Made by a program: the position numbers and the translations under genes. Positions 24,385-37,051 of a stretch of 64,000 nucleotides of DNA are shown in pieces (position 1 is the first letter of the stretch; each line of letters begins with the position of its first letter). The notes under the pieces are model-generated. The model made no database searches. It was not told the DNA's origin and was given only the letters and a program-made list of their open reading frames with translations. The stretch is from Warburgia ugandensis (taxonomy: Eukaryota > Streptophyta > Magnoliopsida > Canellales > Canellaceae), in NCBI GenBank assembly GCA_035236585.1, contig CP141132.1, positions 17,893,945 through 17,957,944 of the forward strand, read 5' to 3'.

Positions 24385-25512
24385 CGTAAGCAAACAAATC
24401 ATTTGTAATATAGCATGCTAGTGAGGTTGATCCCACGAGGAGTTGAATGAATGTGATGCTAGTGGTCCCTATTTTAAACTATCTAACCTAGCCAAAATTC
24501 AAGCGATCTTCAACCTAAACTAAGAATGGAAACACATGGAAATTAGAAACATGCCAAAATTAAAAACCTTTCCAAAACACAATTTCCAAAAATAAAACTT
24601 CCTAAATGAGACTTTCTAAATCTATGACTTTCCTAAACTAAGAACTTTCCCAAAATGCAATTTTAACTTTCCTAAGCCTGAAATTAAGAAACTAATCAAA
24701 GGAGACATGCATTAATCAACTACTTTGCAAATCATAAAGCATGCAATCTTACTTTAATATTAACTAAGCAATCTAAAAGATCTAATTGGGTGCTTGAAAA
24801 TTCAAGTGAACATTAAGGGCATGGTGTTGGAGCTTAAACACAACAAACCATGAAAAGAAATTTCAGCAGCATAGTAGATGAATCATTCGCTCAAGAGAAA
24901 TTGTAAAACATGGTATTAATCATTTCTAATGTAAACAAACATTCAAGAATATAAACTATTAACGATTAGACACAAACATGAATTGAAAACTCCAATAAAT
25001 TTTATTGAGTTTATTGAATTACATTAAAATCTATTAACATGAAGGTCCCATACATGTAATCCAAATCTTAAATTAAAATCCAAATCTTGTTAAGACTCCA
25101 TATGCAGCATTCCAAATACCATGTGCAACATGTTAAATTTTGTTGCCGAAGTTTGCTATTTTTGTTGATTAGGTTAGTTCATGTTTAGGTTTGCCTAATA
25201 ATTACTTTAGTTTATTTGCATGTTAGAATAATTTTAGTTAGTTTCTAGGTTTAGTTTAAGGAAGTTTTACTTTTAGAAAGTTTCTAAGTTTAGAAACTTT
25301 TATTTTTTAAAAGTTTTCCTTAATTGTAGTTTCCAATTCTATGCATGTTTCTATTTCCATGTACTTTTAAATTCCTAGGTTAATAAAATGCAATCTTTCT
25401 TTGGCTAGGATAAGCAACCTAAATAAGTTTCAACTCTATACAAATCTGTGAGATTCCTTGTGGGATCAACCTTGCTCTCATATAATTACTACATTGATTC
25501 GTACATTTGCAA
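24385..25512. repeat. Inverted repeat, arms about 24385-24720 and 25210-25512
   Basis: The left arm reads 'aggttgatcccacgagg ... atctaacctagcc ... ggaaattagaaacatgcc'. The reverse complement of the right arm reads 'aggttgatcccacaagg ... ttatcctagcc ... ggaaatagaaacatgc'. The order of shared words is the same, with small indels between them. About 490 bp separate the arms. Both arms look like Tat/Athila LTR U5 ends pointing outward. Confidence 0.65.
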
Positions 25513-25537
25513 GCAATATTAAATCTATACCAATGAT

Positions 25538-25615
25538 GCAGCCACCAAAGGAAAGAAGGTTGTGTTACCAAGTGGCCACTTTATTCTAGAATATCCATAA
25601 AATGATTCCAACTTT
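25538..25615 (-). pseudogene. Short L1 LINE ORF2 fragment (thumb region)
   Basis: This is a 78-bp island between two LTR insertions. On the minus strand it encodes KVATW and LLSFGGCII, in the place of the plant LINE 'KLaxWkrxxLSfGGRitLI' block, with one stop and one frame change. Its two flanks are the duplications atgat (25533-25537) and cctta (25616-25620). Confidence 0.8.
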
Positions 25616-25620
25616 CCTTA

Positions 25621-28600
25621 CATAACTACCAGAATTTTTAAGTCCTATTTTATTTTAAAAAAATTAATTTGAACAGAAGAAGGAAAGCTTTATAATTTTT
25701 GAATCTTAGAAGTGGGATTTTATAGAAATCAAATTTGGTGAAATTACCCTAATAATTAGATTCTACTTTAAAAAATAGAATCCAATGACACTAAGAACAT
25801 TGAAGATGGAGTTCGGATGAGAAAGTTACATAGTTTTTAAGTACAAGGGTATTCTAAAAATTTCACAAATAACCCAATAATATATTTCTAAACATGAAAC
25901 GAGTCAAAATTAGAGGGGACATTTTGATAACAACACCCTCCCCATCTCCGACTCCTTCGCTGGGGATAAAGTTCAGTGATCGCGCCACTTGTGAGGAAGG
26001 CAGATCACTGAGATAAAAACCCTTCCCCCTTCCCCCTTCCCCCTTTCCCCATTGCATTCCCCTTTCCTCCCATAGGAGCTATCCCTTTTCCCTACCCCTT
26101 TTCTTCTTCTTCTCCTTCCGACTAACCCTTCTTCTCCATCTCCGATGGCCTGACTCTCTCCATTCTTCTCTATTTTTCTGGCATTTTACCTCAAATCTAG
26201 GCCAGATTTGCTCTCGTCAGCCTGCAAATCATAGGTGAAAATAGATTCGATGGATTTAAGACAACACCCACTCAAGGATAGCTCAGATGGGAAATTTGAG
26301 CAAACTGATGAGTTCGTGGGACCCAAAAACGATAAAATCTTCAAAAATAATAAAATTTAGAGTCATCCTAAATGCTAAATGATGATCAAAATGATCAGAT
26401 AGTCTAGATCAGACCATCTCACCCTGGTCTACCTGATCAGGCCAACAAGACGCACCTTGCTGACATGCTACTGATTCCAAGATGCACCGGTGCATTCTCA
26501 AACATGCATCTCATTCTGGTGCATCCTTGTGACCCCCTCTTAAGCATTCTAATCCAAAAATTAGATATGGATCGTTAAAAAGATCTAAAATAAAAAAAAT
26601 TAAATTCAGAGGGCTATATAAGCCAAATTTGTGATTAAAAAAGTCTGTTGGATTCGTATATATAACAAAAATTAGGATCAGAGGACATTGTTAACTAATT
26701 ATGACCTATCAACTATAAAAATTCATAGATCTATAAGATCAAAGATTATCAGACCCCAACAAGTGATCAATCAGAATTAGATCCAACCATCCATCATCAT
26801 CTAGCCCATGATCTATCATCTAATGTCTGATTATTTATCAACTCAATGAACCCCCACATGATTCAATCATTAATCAATTGCCAAAACTCATATCTGCTAT
26901 TGATCTCACCTTTTCATCACAATCAAGCCATCAATCAGCCACTATATGCTAGATTTGCAACCAATCCATCCTTTTAAGATGGTCTAAATTGTGATCAACT
27001 ACCTAATGCATTGATCAACCACTGATTTAAGATTCCATTTAGATTTGAACATGGATCTAGCACTTGATCAGTTCTGTTCATTCTTGAATTTTTGATCAAC
27101 AATGATCAAACCCGATCAGGCCATACCAAACATGACATCATACATTGGTTTAAGCGATCAGAGGTAAGACAGCTATCGAGTCCTATCTAAATAAGTTAAA
27201 TTTCATTTTATCTTAGTTATGCCTAATAAATTATAGAAAATTTAGAAAATAAACATGACTAGAATGCATTAAACCTTAATAAGAACAATTGAATTATTTA
27301 TGTTAGTAATTAGATTAATCTACTGATTAGATTGTTCTAATGACCATAGATTCGAAGGTTTGATATCATGATGACTTGGAACTATAGACTTGACCGATCA
27401 AGATTCAACTTGACCATCGGATCAATAGATCAAACATTGAGATATGAAATAAACTATCTATAAGTCAGAGATTAATAGGAATTGAGGACAATTAGATGAT
27501 TTAAACTATTGATCTTTAATCAATGACCAAGATTTGACATTATAACAAAAATAAAGAGGAATATGTATGATCAAAAAGTGGTAAAGTAGGATCATCATGT
27601 TAATGGTGATCAAAGAATAAATAAGTCACAATTAAGAAATCATAAGTAAGATAAATGAAATTGTAATGTACATGTGTTGACAAAGATGCTGACTAATACA
27701 AACTAAGCTTACCGAGCATTCTGAGGATTGGGATAACCATGTTCGAGGTAGGTAGTTTAAACATCTATTCACCATTGGGATTTTGAGCATGTCATCCACT
27801 TTACTAAAATGTGTAGAATTTAAATAATCAAATCATTTGATTATCATGCTTTTGATTTGAAGCTACTTGGCTATCATAAAAGTCATATTTTGTCATGTTG
27901 CATTATTTAAGCTTTAGAAGAACACAATATTTGCAATGAGACGTGTGATTTATGAAAATGTACTTTCATAACCATGATGCACAATTTTATATGAAAAATG
28001 AAAATGATGTTGCTCATTCTATTACACGCAGTTGTGTGTTTTTAAAATAAATGATTATACTTGAAATTTGCATCAATCCCATGCATTGAAATGAGTTAAG
28101 GAAATTCAAGATTTTGCAAGAGATATATGACATATGATTTAATGATATTTGGATTGAGATATATGCTTGTTCAGTCTAATGAGCTAGGTGGGCACTATGT
28201 TAAGATGTTGTACGGGTTTGGCCTCCTGCCCTCTAACCACCAAAGGTGGTAGGTATCTACACCTAAAGAAGCACTTGTTTTTCTCGACTGTTGTGGTAGG
28301 GAAATGACCATTGGAGGTATTCACGGCACCTTTTTGAGATATATCTACAGTCTTTGTGGAGGCTGTGGTGGTTGGTCTCTAGATACTAGAGACACATAAT
28401 TTAGTTAATTGGTCATGAGCATAGTGTTCCATGAGATTTTATTTTTTTACAATAGGTAGATGGGCAAGATGATGGTCTTTAGATGAGTACTCATGACCAA
28501 CTTGCTGATGTGTTAGCCAGGGTGCATATGTGCATGTGATGATGATGTTGTCAGTTTAGGATTGTCGATGTTTGCTATTTCACCATTTTTACTTTAATAT

Positions 28601-29418
28601 TTTGAAGATCTTATGCCATTTGATTTATTAAGTTAGATGACAGATCTTTCACATAATTTACAAGTTATGCATTCATATGATTTTGTGATATATTATATAC
28701 TACAATTTATATGAGATTACCATGCACATCCAATCATTTAAAAAAAGGTACATTTAAAGTCATGCATATTTTATATTGATATTATCTAAAATGTTTTAGC
28801 ATAAAAATGTCAACTGGGATTTATATGTGGTTTCAATTATGTTTTATGTCTCTGATCCAATCATTATATTCTTTAGAACTACATGAAAAATGATTTGACA
28901 ATATTGTTTAAAATTGGATTTCAAATTTTGGTATAGTTGATGTGAAACTACCTACACAAGTGCAAGCTTGCTGAGATATTGTAAATTGTTTACAATATCT
29001 CAAGTCTTCGAAGAATTTGACTTGAGGCAAACCAAATCGAGGTGGATGCAAATCTGGATAAAGACAACACCGTAACATGCTATAATCAATATAAGTATAT
29101 GACTTATTCCCTTTGGATATATATATATATATATATATAATTATTATAGCTAGACTGTGAGCTATAACTGGTTAGACATGGGATGCATATATTTTTGTTT
29201 CTAATTTTTTAGAAAAAAAAAGAATTTTTTTTTATTTCCTAACCATTTTGTTCCTTGGAAGTAAATGACATTCAGGTTTTTCAATATGAATTTAAAGAAA
29301 AAAAAAATCTTCTACTACATTGCATTATTTTTTGTAAATTGTCTTCAAATAGGGATCGATCTCGCATTAGAAATTAGTTTTGTATTTAAAAATGCATATG
29401 AAAACCCAGGTCTCCACA
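25621..29418 (+). mobile_element. Solo LTR, Tekay/Del-like chromovirus, 3.8 kb
   Basis: It is bounded by a perfect duplication cctta (25616-25620 and 29419-29423). The 5' terminus reads cataactaccagaattttt, that is, the family's TGTAAYNACC start with TG mutated to CA. The 3' terminus reads cccaggtctccaca. Plus orientation is inferred from similarity to LTR C (a gggg-rich box near 25915-25960 and a pyrimidine-rich leader at 26000-26170). It contains a stretch rich in GATCA words (26360-27430) and a TA run at 29117-29139. No coding remains. Confidence 0.85.
29117..29139. repeat. (TA)11 microsatellite
   Basis: TA run near the 3' end of the solo LTR. Confidence 0.95.
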
Positions 29419-29423
29419 CCTTA

Positions 29424-29762
29424 GGTGGCTAGCTTGCCAATTCACATAGGTATGCTATGTAAGGGAGAGGCTTAATTTGGCACTCGAAGATATTCCTAAC
29501 CTCATCAAGGAGCCTAGAATTTACTTTGACCTCTGTAATGGAAGACTTATTGAAATTGATTCTTTGACCCAAAATAACCTAAAAAATGTGAATTATTGTC
29601 TTAAAATTTCTAATTGTGAGTAGCACAATGTCGTCAACATATTGTAAGTGCAAAACCCAAAAGTCGAAGTTATCAATTTGAAACCCTTTAATAATTCCCA
29701 TGGATAACCCCCATTTGACAAGTCTACTTAAAGCTTCCACCACAATAATAGAGCAGAGAGAA
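29424..29762 (-). pseudogene. L1 LINE ORF2, reverse transcriptase core remnant
   Basis: The minus strand encodes the central RT motifs of a plant L1 LINE: VVEALSRLVKWGLS, GIIKGFQI, then the catalytic block LQYVDDIVLL (usually 'LQFADDTLLF', both Asp kept), then INFNKSSI ('glkiNfnKS') and PLPYIAYL ('PitYLGlP'). A stop lies after the catalytic block. The N-terminal RT half and the endonuclease domain would lie beyond 29763, where LTR A interrupts, and were not found. This is the most upstream surviving piece of the LINE that continues at 25538-25615, 22972-23296, 18600-19285 and 17830-18430. Confidence 0.88.
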
Positions 29763-30058
29763 TGTAACAACCCTAATTTTTGAATCCCATTCACATTATT
29801 TTTGCTAAATTTTAAGATGAAATGAAATGAGGAATTGAATTTTGGCGAATTTGAATATCATGAAAGTGAATTATTTGAAAATTTTAAAATTGACTTTGGT
29901 ACATCAAAATTTGGAATTGTGCATAGCTAGAGTTTTCAAATGGAACTAAGTTTTCCTAAAACAAAGATCGGGGCTGAAAAATCTCAAAATTTTACAAATT
30001 AATAAAGGGAGGGTCCAATTTATAACGACACCCCCTCACCACAAAAGGGCCCCAAATG
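29763..30058 (+). mobile_element. LTR A, 5' part (Tekay/Del-like)
   Basis: It starts tgtaacaaccctaatttttg directly in the LINE RT frame, after gagaa (29758-29762). It runs to 30058, where chromovirus B is inserted with duplication atggc. It continues after 41913. Its end, and the second copy of gagaa, were not found, so A may be truncated. Confidence 0.7.
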
Positions 30059-30300
30059 ATGGCTGTGATGACCCTAATTTTTTTAATACTTTCAAAAATG
30101 GTGGGGCCCCTAATTTTAAAATATATTTTTCAAAATTAGATTCTAATATCATACATTTTTGTCTAAAATTTGAAAGAGTTCCCTCTATTTCTCCAACATA
30201 AGCATTTAACGCATGCAATGTGGAAACACCTTATAACATTTACAAGATTCAATATAATATAAATGTTTAAAATTTTCCTTTCTTCCATACTGTATACTAG

Positions 30301-32937
30301 TGTAATGACCCCAATTTTTGTAATATTAAAATCCCATGAAAAGTTCAGTTTTAAAGATAAGGGCATTTTGGTCATTTCACTAGTTTCCTTGACTGAACCT
30401 AGGAATTTGTTCCTAAAAATGGTACCATTAGATGCATCTCAGAAAAAGGAATCCAAGAAGACCAAAATCATCCAAAACGGAGTTAAAATGAGCAAGTTAT
30501 AGCCATTTGAAGTACAGGGGCAAAACTATAATTTTTACAAAAACGGGTTTAGCTGCAAAATACAGGGGCCCGTTTTGATAGGGGCACCCTTCATCTTCCA
30601 CCTCCTAGAGAGTTCTAGAACGATGGTGATTGGAGGGGAAATCACCTCCATTCTGGAGGTTTCTCCACCGCCATTCAAAGGCGGTGAGAGCCCCCTCCAA
30701 AACCCTCTCTTAGCTCTATAAATAGAGCTCTTGGGCGCCTCTAATGGCAGCCCAAAACAGGGAAGAAAACCCGTCGTGGAGCAGTGATCTAGAAGAGAAA
30801 ACAAGGAGAAAGACCTAGCAATGAGCCAGGTACGCCCAAAATCCCTCAAAACCCATCTCCACCATAGTTCCAAGATTAATTTCCCTAGGTTTTTGCATGA
30901 AAAACCATGCAAAACGGAGTCCGGGAGAGCCACCAAGGACCCTGGGACGTCCCCAAGGCCACACTGGTTCCTCAGGGATGAACCAGGGTATCCCAAGGAC
31001 GCCCCGGTCCCCCAACGACGGAAACGCCCCAATACAGACGAGACACGTCGAACGCGTCTGAGAGGAAACCAACGGGCGCATCCGTAGACACGCCTGCTAA
31101 AGGGGAAAACGAGCGGAGAATACCGCGCGTCTGTAGACGCGCCCGCTGAGGCACACACCGCAGCGCACTAGCAGCGCGTCGTCTTTTGGTTCCTTAAGGA
31201 AGCCGGGGCGCACGTCGCAGACGCGCAGCGCCCTAGCATTCCGTCTTTTTATTTTAAGACTTTTATGTACGTACGACACTAAAATGCTTATAACTTGAGA
31301 TCTAGAGCTCTGATTGAGGTGCCGCAAAAGGCGTTGTGTCTGTGTCAATGAAATGGACACATCCAGACTATAAAATCCTTGATTTAGGCCTAAATTAAAG
31401 GTGGGCATGACCCTTAGAATAGGATGGTGGCGCATGGCCACTAGAACGTTGGAAAACTAAGGATACCAAGGCCCAATTAGGACCTTAGGACACCCATAGG
31501 CATAGGGATGGACCCCTAATGCCTAAGTAATAAGACCAATTACTCTAAAACCCATAAAAGATAGGCCAAACTAACCTTGATTCCCCAAACCATGATCAGG
31601 AGCGTCCAAGGACAAAAGGGTTAGCGTGACCTAGCCAGGTAGGTGCTCTATCACTATTAGATTCTTTTAAGAGATCTATTATTGTTTTGAGAACATATGT
31701 TATAAGTATATGACTTGTTTAGCATGACTTGATTCAGCATGCATGTGATAAATTTTTTGTACATAGACATGTTTTGTAAATGATTGCATATACATTATGC
31801 ACATATATGTTTTGCAAACAAGTGCATACATTGTATGATTTAAGTGCTTGCAAAGATTGCATGTCCTTGAGGGTTGCCAAAAGATGCTGGAGTGCCAAGG
31901 GCCAGGCAGTTGTGAGGGACCCAAAGAGGACTGGTTTTGAACAGAGGTTTTTGGCTTATTTGATCGTACATGATTTGGGCTAGTAAGCTCATGGGTGCTA
32001 TGCCGAGGGGTATGGGTTGGCCACCCAGCCTCTACCACTATTAGGTGGATGGGTACCACGCCCAAAAAGGGCATGTCCCTGCTTCGACTGCATGTGGTAC
32101 AGGGGGCTACCACTGGTGTCACAGCACTGGGTCGAAGTGTCATATGCCTCGTGGAGGTATATGATCCTGTGTCCCTAGGGACCCGGGGACCACACGGCGG
32201 TGAGGTCGTGGGCATAGTGGGACCCTATGGTTTCGTGGATTTATGTGCATTGCATATGGCATGATATAAGGTTGGTCGACCATACCATGATAGATATCCA
32301 TGAGGTGGATTCAGTTGAGCATCTGATGCATATTTTTATGATTATGATATATGATACTTTCGACTTGGATTATAATATTTCTTTAAGTCGATATTTCTTT
32401 AAGTCGACAGTATTCCGGTTTGATAGTAGCTTTTAATATCAATATTGAACTTGATTATTCGAACAACATGCATATGTTTTTATGAGCACATGATTTTAAA
32501 GATCGCATGCTTTATAAAACTAGTAGTGATAGACTCCTACTGAGTATAGTATATACTCACCCTATCCTTAACATTTTTCAGGATGATTCAATCCATGAGT
32601 AGAGGACATCTATGTTAGTGCTACAAGCAAGTGAATCAAAAAGGAAACACTTATATATGTAAGTAAATTCTCAACCCTTTGGACATGTATTTGTATTTAA
32701 TTACAGTTGGGCTGTGTGCTGTGACTGGACAGACCTGGGGAAAAGCATTTGTGATTTCTAAAGCTGTTCAAAAACTACCTTAGTTGTTGTGAAAGCAAAT
32801 GACACTCGGGGTTTTCAAAATAAATTCCAAATAAAAGATTTTTCCGTTGCATTGCACTGTTTTTTTCAAATCGGGATCCCACCTTAGGAATTTAGATTTT
32901 TCATTTAAAAATGCATGAGAAAACCTGGGTCGTCGCA
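30301..32937 (+). mobile_element. Solo LTR C, CpG-rich Tekay/Del-like, 2.6 kb
   Basis: It starts tgtaatgaccccaatttttg and ends gggtcgtcgca, with a perfect duplication actag (30296-30300, 32938-32942). It lies inside the 3' LTR of B. It has a TATA box (30714-30727) and a 300-bp GC- and CpG-rich block (30950-31250) unlike the rest of the window. The two longest non-repeat open frames of the window (30535-31158 and 31700-32215, both minus) fall in it but resemble no protein and are antisense to the LTR. It is the deepest-nested and probably youngest insertion here. Confidence 0.9.
30714..30727 (+). promoter_or_regulatory. TATA box of LTR C
   Basis: ctctataaatagag is a canonical plant TATA box about 410 bp into the LTR. 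The sequence after it (gcagtgatctagaagagaaa) is a plausible R-region start. Confidence 0.65.
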
Positions 32938-35900
32938 ACTAGTCACAGCCCAAACACACTCATTAGTCAAAACTTACCAACTATGAAGTATATCAATTGT
33001 ATCCTTAATAACAACTAGTCAACTCTTTATTACAATTAGAATGAAAACATTGTCATACACCCTTTTGTAGTTTAAAGGTCTCTTCAATAACCAGTTATTG
33101 GATAGTTAATCTCCCTTTTCTCCTTATTAGAACTTCCACCTAAAATTGTTGGTTGTAAGGGGGTGAGTACAATGACTCACAATGAGAATTTACAAGGTTA
33201 GAGAAAAACCTTAACAAACCAAATTCCATATTGATATTTGACATAAGTGCATAGATCAAAACAACACATATCAAATCCTTCAATATCCAAAATGACCAAT
33301 TCATATATAGTAAAAATTTTCCAACATAAATCAACACATATAAATGATTGTTGTTCACAAATTAAATCATATCCAAAGGCATATTGATTTCAATAAAATA
33401 AGTAGATATCATTAATCAAAATTTGTTGAAGAAAAAATGATCAAAATGCCATTAATCCTTTAGGATTACCTTACTTGAATTGACATGTCTCAAATATAAA
33501 AAATGATGCCCACTGGCAAGCTATGGCTTTGCAATGCATCAATAACGTGAGTGAATACCTCGGCTACTACACCGCCTCTATGGGAAGGAACAGATTAGTA
33601 TAGGATGGAGTCTATCCATATCCACCACCCTTAAATCATAAAATGGTATCAGTATAAAAAAGAACTAGATGCTAAGCTAGTCCTATGTCATACATATCTA
33701 GCATGAGTGTCTAACTGACCACTCACCAGGTGTAAAACAATTCTCGAGAGTCCAATTGACAACTCAAGTTAATTCTCATATTGATATGAAACCCTAACTA
33801 ATTATTCCACAGATCTAATTATGTCTTTAGACATAAAATTAAAATTCTAAATATATAATTGTCAGAACGTTTCCTAATGCAACATTTTCCTTAAGTAATC
33901 ATTCACATCAGAATTTCACTTTTGCAAAATCAAATTTATAAGGTCCAATCAAAATATTTTATTTCTTTATAGTTTCAACTTGGTAAGTGTAAGCTAAAAT
34001 TTTCAATACGAAATTTTGATCAACTAAAAGTCTTTACCTTAAAATACAATTGTTAACATAGTTCCATTATACTTGCTTTTGAGATTACCTATCCTCTTAT
34101 ATTTATGAAACTTTTTATTCCTTGTGAGATGCTCAACCTAGGTTGATATATTTCTATATTATAGTTATCTTTCTCTACTAATGATATCATTATTAACTCT
34201 TTACTTACTAGGGTTTTTCCTATAGAGTCATCTCCTTAATGTGGTTAAAACTTACATAGGAAAGTCTCCAAGTAATAATTTAGTTGTGTTTTAAATTTGT
34301 TCTAACTTACTCTATTTCTTTAAAACCATTACTACATTATATCTAAGATTCAAGGATTCTCATCATTGCATTACAAATAAACTAGGATATGATATATATA
34401 TATATATATATAGTAAATTTTATTGTTAACATTTTCAACTAATGTATACTTAGCACTTTCTACACACATGTTCTCTTACTTAAGATGTTTATATATAATA
34501 ACATTCAGAGTATTAGACTATATTTTAATTTGAAAACTAACAATTTCAAAAGGATCATAAGTTTTAATTTCAAAAATTTTGTGTTATGTAAATTTGTAGT
34601 ATCAATGACATATATTCTTCAAGAAAAAGTGTTTATATTTAATAAAAGTAAACCTAATACTAGATTGATCCTTTAGCTTAAGGTTTAGTAGTCAAGATCC
34701 AAACCTTGTGCCATCTCTTTTTAGGAAATATTGACTCTATTACTAGTTTAGTACTTGTATGGAGTCACTAAATGTTGAGAAGATTCTAGTGAATAGCATA
34801 CAAGTTTAATGACTGAAGTGAAAGGTCCAACAACAATTTTGTTTGTTCTGTGATTAATCTTTCCATTGCATTACTAAATGCTAAGGAACATTTACAAGAT
34901 GTCTAATAAAAAACCTTAGTAAAAGCCTCCTTCATATGGAGTTACTCTTCTTAGACAGTTTGATAAAATAGTCTCACAATCTAGTTAGTATAGAAAGTTT
35001 CTAACTGTCTATATATCAGCATAGGATTTATTTCAAGACTGCCAATTAGTGTAGAAAGTTTCTAATAGTCTATATAGCATCATAGGATATATTTGTAGAC
35101 TGTCTGTATATCAATGCCATGTAGTAACTACTTCTGTCAGAAATTTAGTGATTCTTACTAATTGATTAAATTAAATCACAGCACAGTTTACAGATTAGAA
35201 TTACCATAATTAAATGCATATATATATATATATATTGTTTAAAGTTTAGTGATTTATAACTATAGTAAAAAAGGTTGATTGCTTCAAAACTTTCCATTCT
35301 TTTTAAGACTAGATCATATAATAAAAATAAAACAAGGACTAATACATAAACTGTTGTCCAGTCCAATAGATGAAAACAAGTTTCATTTATACTGGATTTT
35401 GCTAGTTAATTTCTTATACAATATCAAAGTCATAGCAAATCACGTACTATAATACTAAATCAATTCTTAACTTTGTAATACTTATAGATTATTCTACTAA
35501 AATTAGCAAAACATATGCTTAAACAAATCTGGAATCATCAATGATTGTTAACTAAACATCAAACTTTAAATAGTATAAATTGAATCAACTATCTATCATA
35601 TAACAGAGAACAATAGCATATAGAGAGTTATTCAATAATTCTCTCAACATTACAATTTTTCATTGAAAGTTCCAAGCATGATTCTAAATCAAAGTAGCTT
35701 TAAAAAAATTCTTTTGTTTTTTTGTAGTGCATAAGATGAATCCAAGTTAAACCTAATTATTTCAATAAGAATAAGAAATCAAGTTTTTACTTTAATCATA
35801 TGATTCTTGCTGAAAAAAGTTAAAATAATAGACTATGCTTCTATAGAATATAATTCAGGAGTATAACTGGCTATATAAAAAAATTAAATTCTATTTCAAC

Positions 35901-37033
35901 TACAATGTTATTGGATGAAAATGTCAGAATAATAGATTATATTTATACAAAATAAAATTGAATAATATAGGTTACTGATTTATGATAAAATTCAAAATTT
36001 ATTTCAACTAGTATTATTTTTGTTGGGAAGTTTGAATGCATAATAATGCATGATTCTTACTCTTTAAACTACTGATTTTTTTTATAAAAAAAAAAAAAAA
36101 TCAAAGTTGATTTCTATTATACAGTTACTAGTTTCAGAGAGAAGATTAAATCTAAACACAAAAAATCTCACTTTTTCCCTTACCTGAATATGTTTTTCCC
36201 CCTTTTCAGTTTTGGTCTACAAATCAATCTTTAAGTAGATCACTTCTTCTTTTTTTTCTTTGTCGAACATGATTGTGCATTTTCCTCTGGTTCTCCCATG
36301 AAAAACCCAAATCCCTCTCCTTCTTGTGTTTTCAGCAAAAATCCCTTTTGTCCTATTTTGATTTTTAACTTTCAGGAAAACCCTCTTCTTTTTGTTTTTC
36401 TTTTTCCTTCTTCTTCTTCTCCTTTTTTGCCCATTCTACGTTTTCTTCTTCTTCTTTTTCCTTCGTTTTGGGTTTCTTTACACAAAAATGGAATAAGGAT
36501 ATATTTCCTTATTTTGTTTCAATTATAACCCCCTTTATTTCATACTTTTTTAACTTATAATTACTTCACTTAGTTTAATAGGATTCTACGTTTTCTTCTT
36601 CTTTTGTAATAGTCATTCCTAATTCATTGCCTTCTCTCGTTCCCTAATTTGAAATTTTATTACATCATGTGGATTTCCATATGGAAAAAATTCATAATAA
36701 ATAAATAATAAAATATAATTAACTCAAATAAAAATATAATTTTCTTCTTAAAAATTGTTAGGAAGGTGACTTAAAGTTCAGACCTCACCTTGACAAGTTG
36801 TACTTAGAACCACTTAGCTATACTTCGCATAGGTTGTCAAGTCTTGCTCGATTAAAGTTTTATTAGCACCTATATTCTAATTGCACACAATTTATTTAAT
36901 TGTTATAATTAAGAAGTTTTTCTAAGTTTTATTTCAACTCACTTTTACACTATAATAGTCAATAGTTGACTTAAATTATTTTTAATTTGAAAATATAATA
37001 TTTCTTTATTTCTCAAAAAAGTGGGCCATTACA

Positions 37034-37051
37034 ATCTTCCCTCCTTTTAGG
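37034..37051 (-). other. Polypurine tract of chromovirus B
   Basis: On the minus strand, cctaaaaggagggaagat lies directly before the TG of the 3' LTR. This is the expected primer site for plus-strand DNA synthesis and confirms orientation and LTR boundary. Confidence 0.75.

Larger units (their letters stand above)
23302..25532. mobile_element. LTR-type insertion in LINE, with internal inverted repeat
   Basis: The insert starts TG (23302) and ends CA (25532), with a perfect 5-bp duplication atgat (23297-23301, 25533-25537). Removing it together with one duplication joins the LINE frame exactly. The right end (25434-25512, 'ccttgtgggatcaaccttgc') resembles the U5 end of Tat/Athila LTRs. A second, inverted copy of that end lies at about 24385-24720, so this is not a simple solo LTR. 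No coding domain is recognised; the atggctgac frame at 23560 has no family match. It could be a rearranged Tat-type LTR or a fold-back derivative. Confidence 0.75.
30064..37033 (-). repeat. 3' LTR of chromovirus B (about 4.3 kb without insert)
   Basis: It is bounded by TG/CA ends. The part 34667-37033 is repeated at 39645-41908 with the same order of words, for example 'agtagtcaagatccaaacct', 'agaaagtttctaa' and 'gtgggccattaca'. Removing LTR C and one duplication leaves about 4.33 kb. Within it, a near-duplicate of about 65 bp lies at 34985-35100. TA runs lie at 34392-34412 and 35219-35235. The short open frames here (36298-36528 and others) are chance frames in T-rich sequence. Confidence 0.85.

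Noticed and set aside
30535..31158. 207-codon minus-strand open frame, the longest in the window
   Set aside because: It lies wholly in solo LTR C, runs antisense across its TATA box, and shows no recognised domain. Its openness follows from the GC-rich block, where stop codons are rare.
31700..32215. 171-codon minus-strand open frame
   Set aside because: It is also inside solo LTR C, with no family resemblance; low-information composition.
36298..36528. Phe/Pro-rich open frame, with a similar one at 41009-41389
   Set aside because: Both lie in the two LTR copies of chromovirus B in T-rich sequence; repeated because the LTR is repeated and not because of coding constraint.
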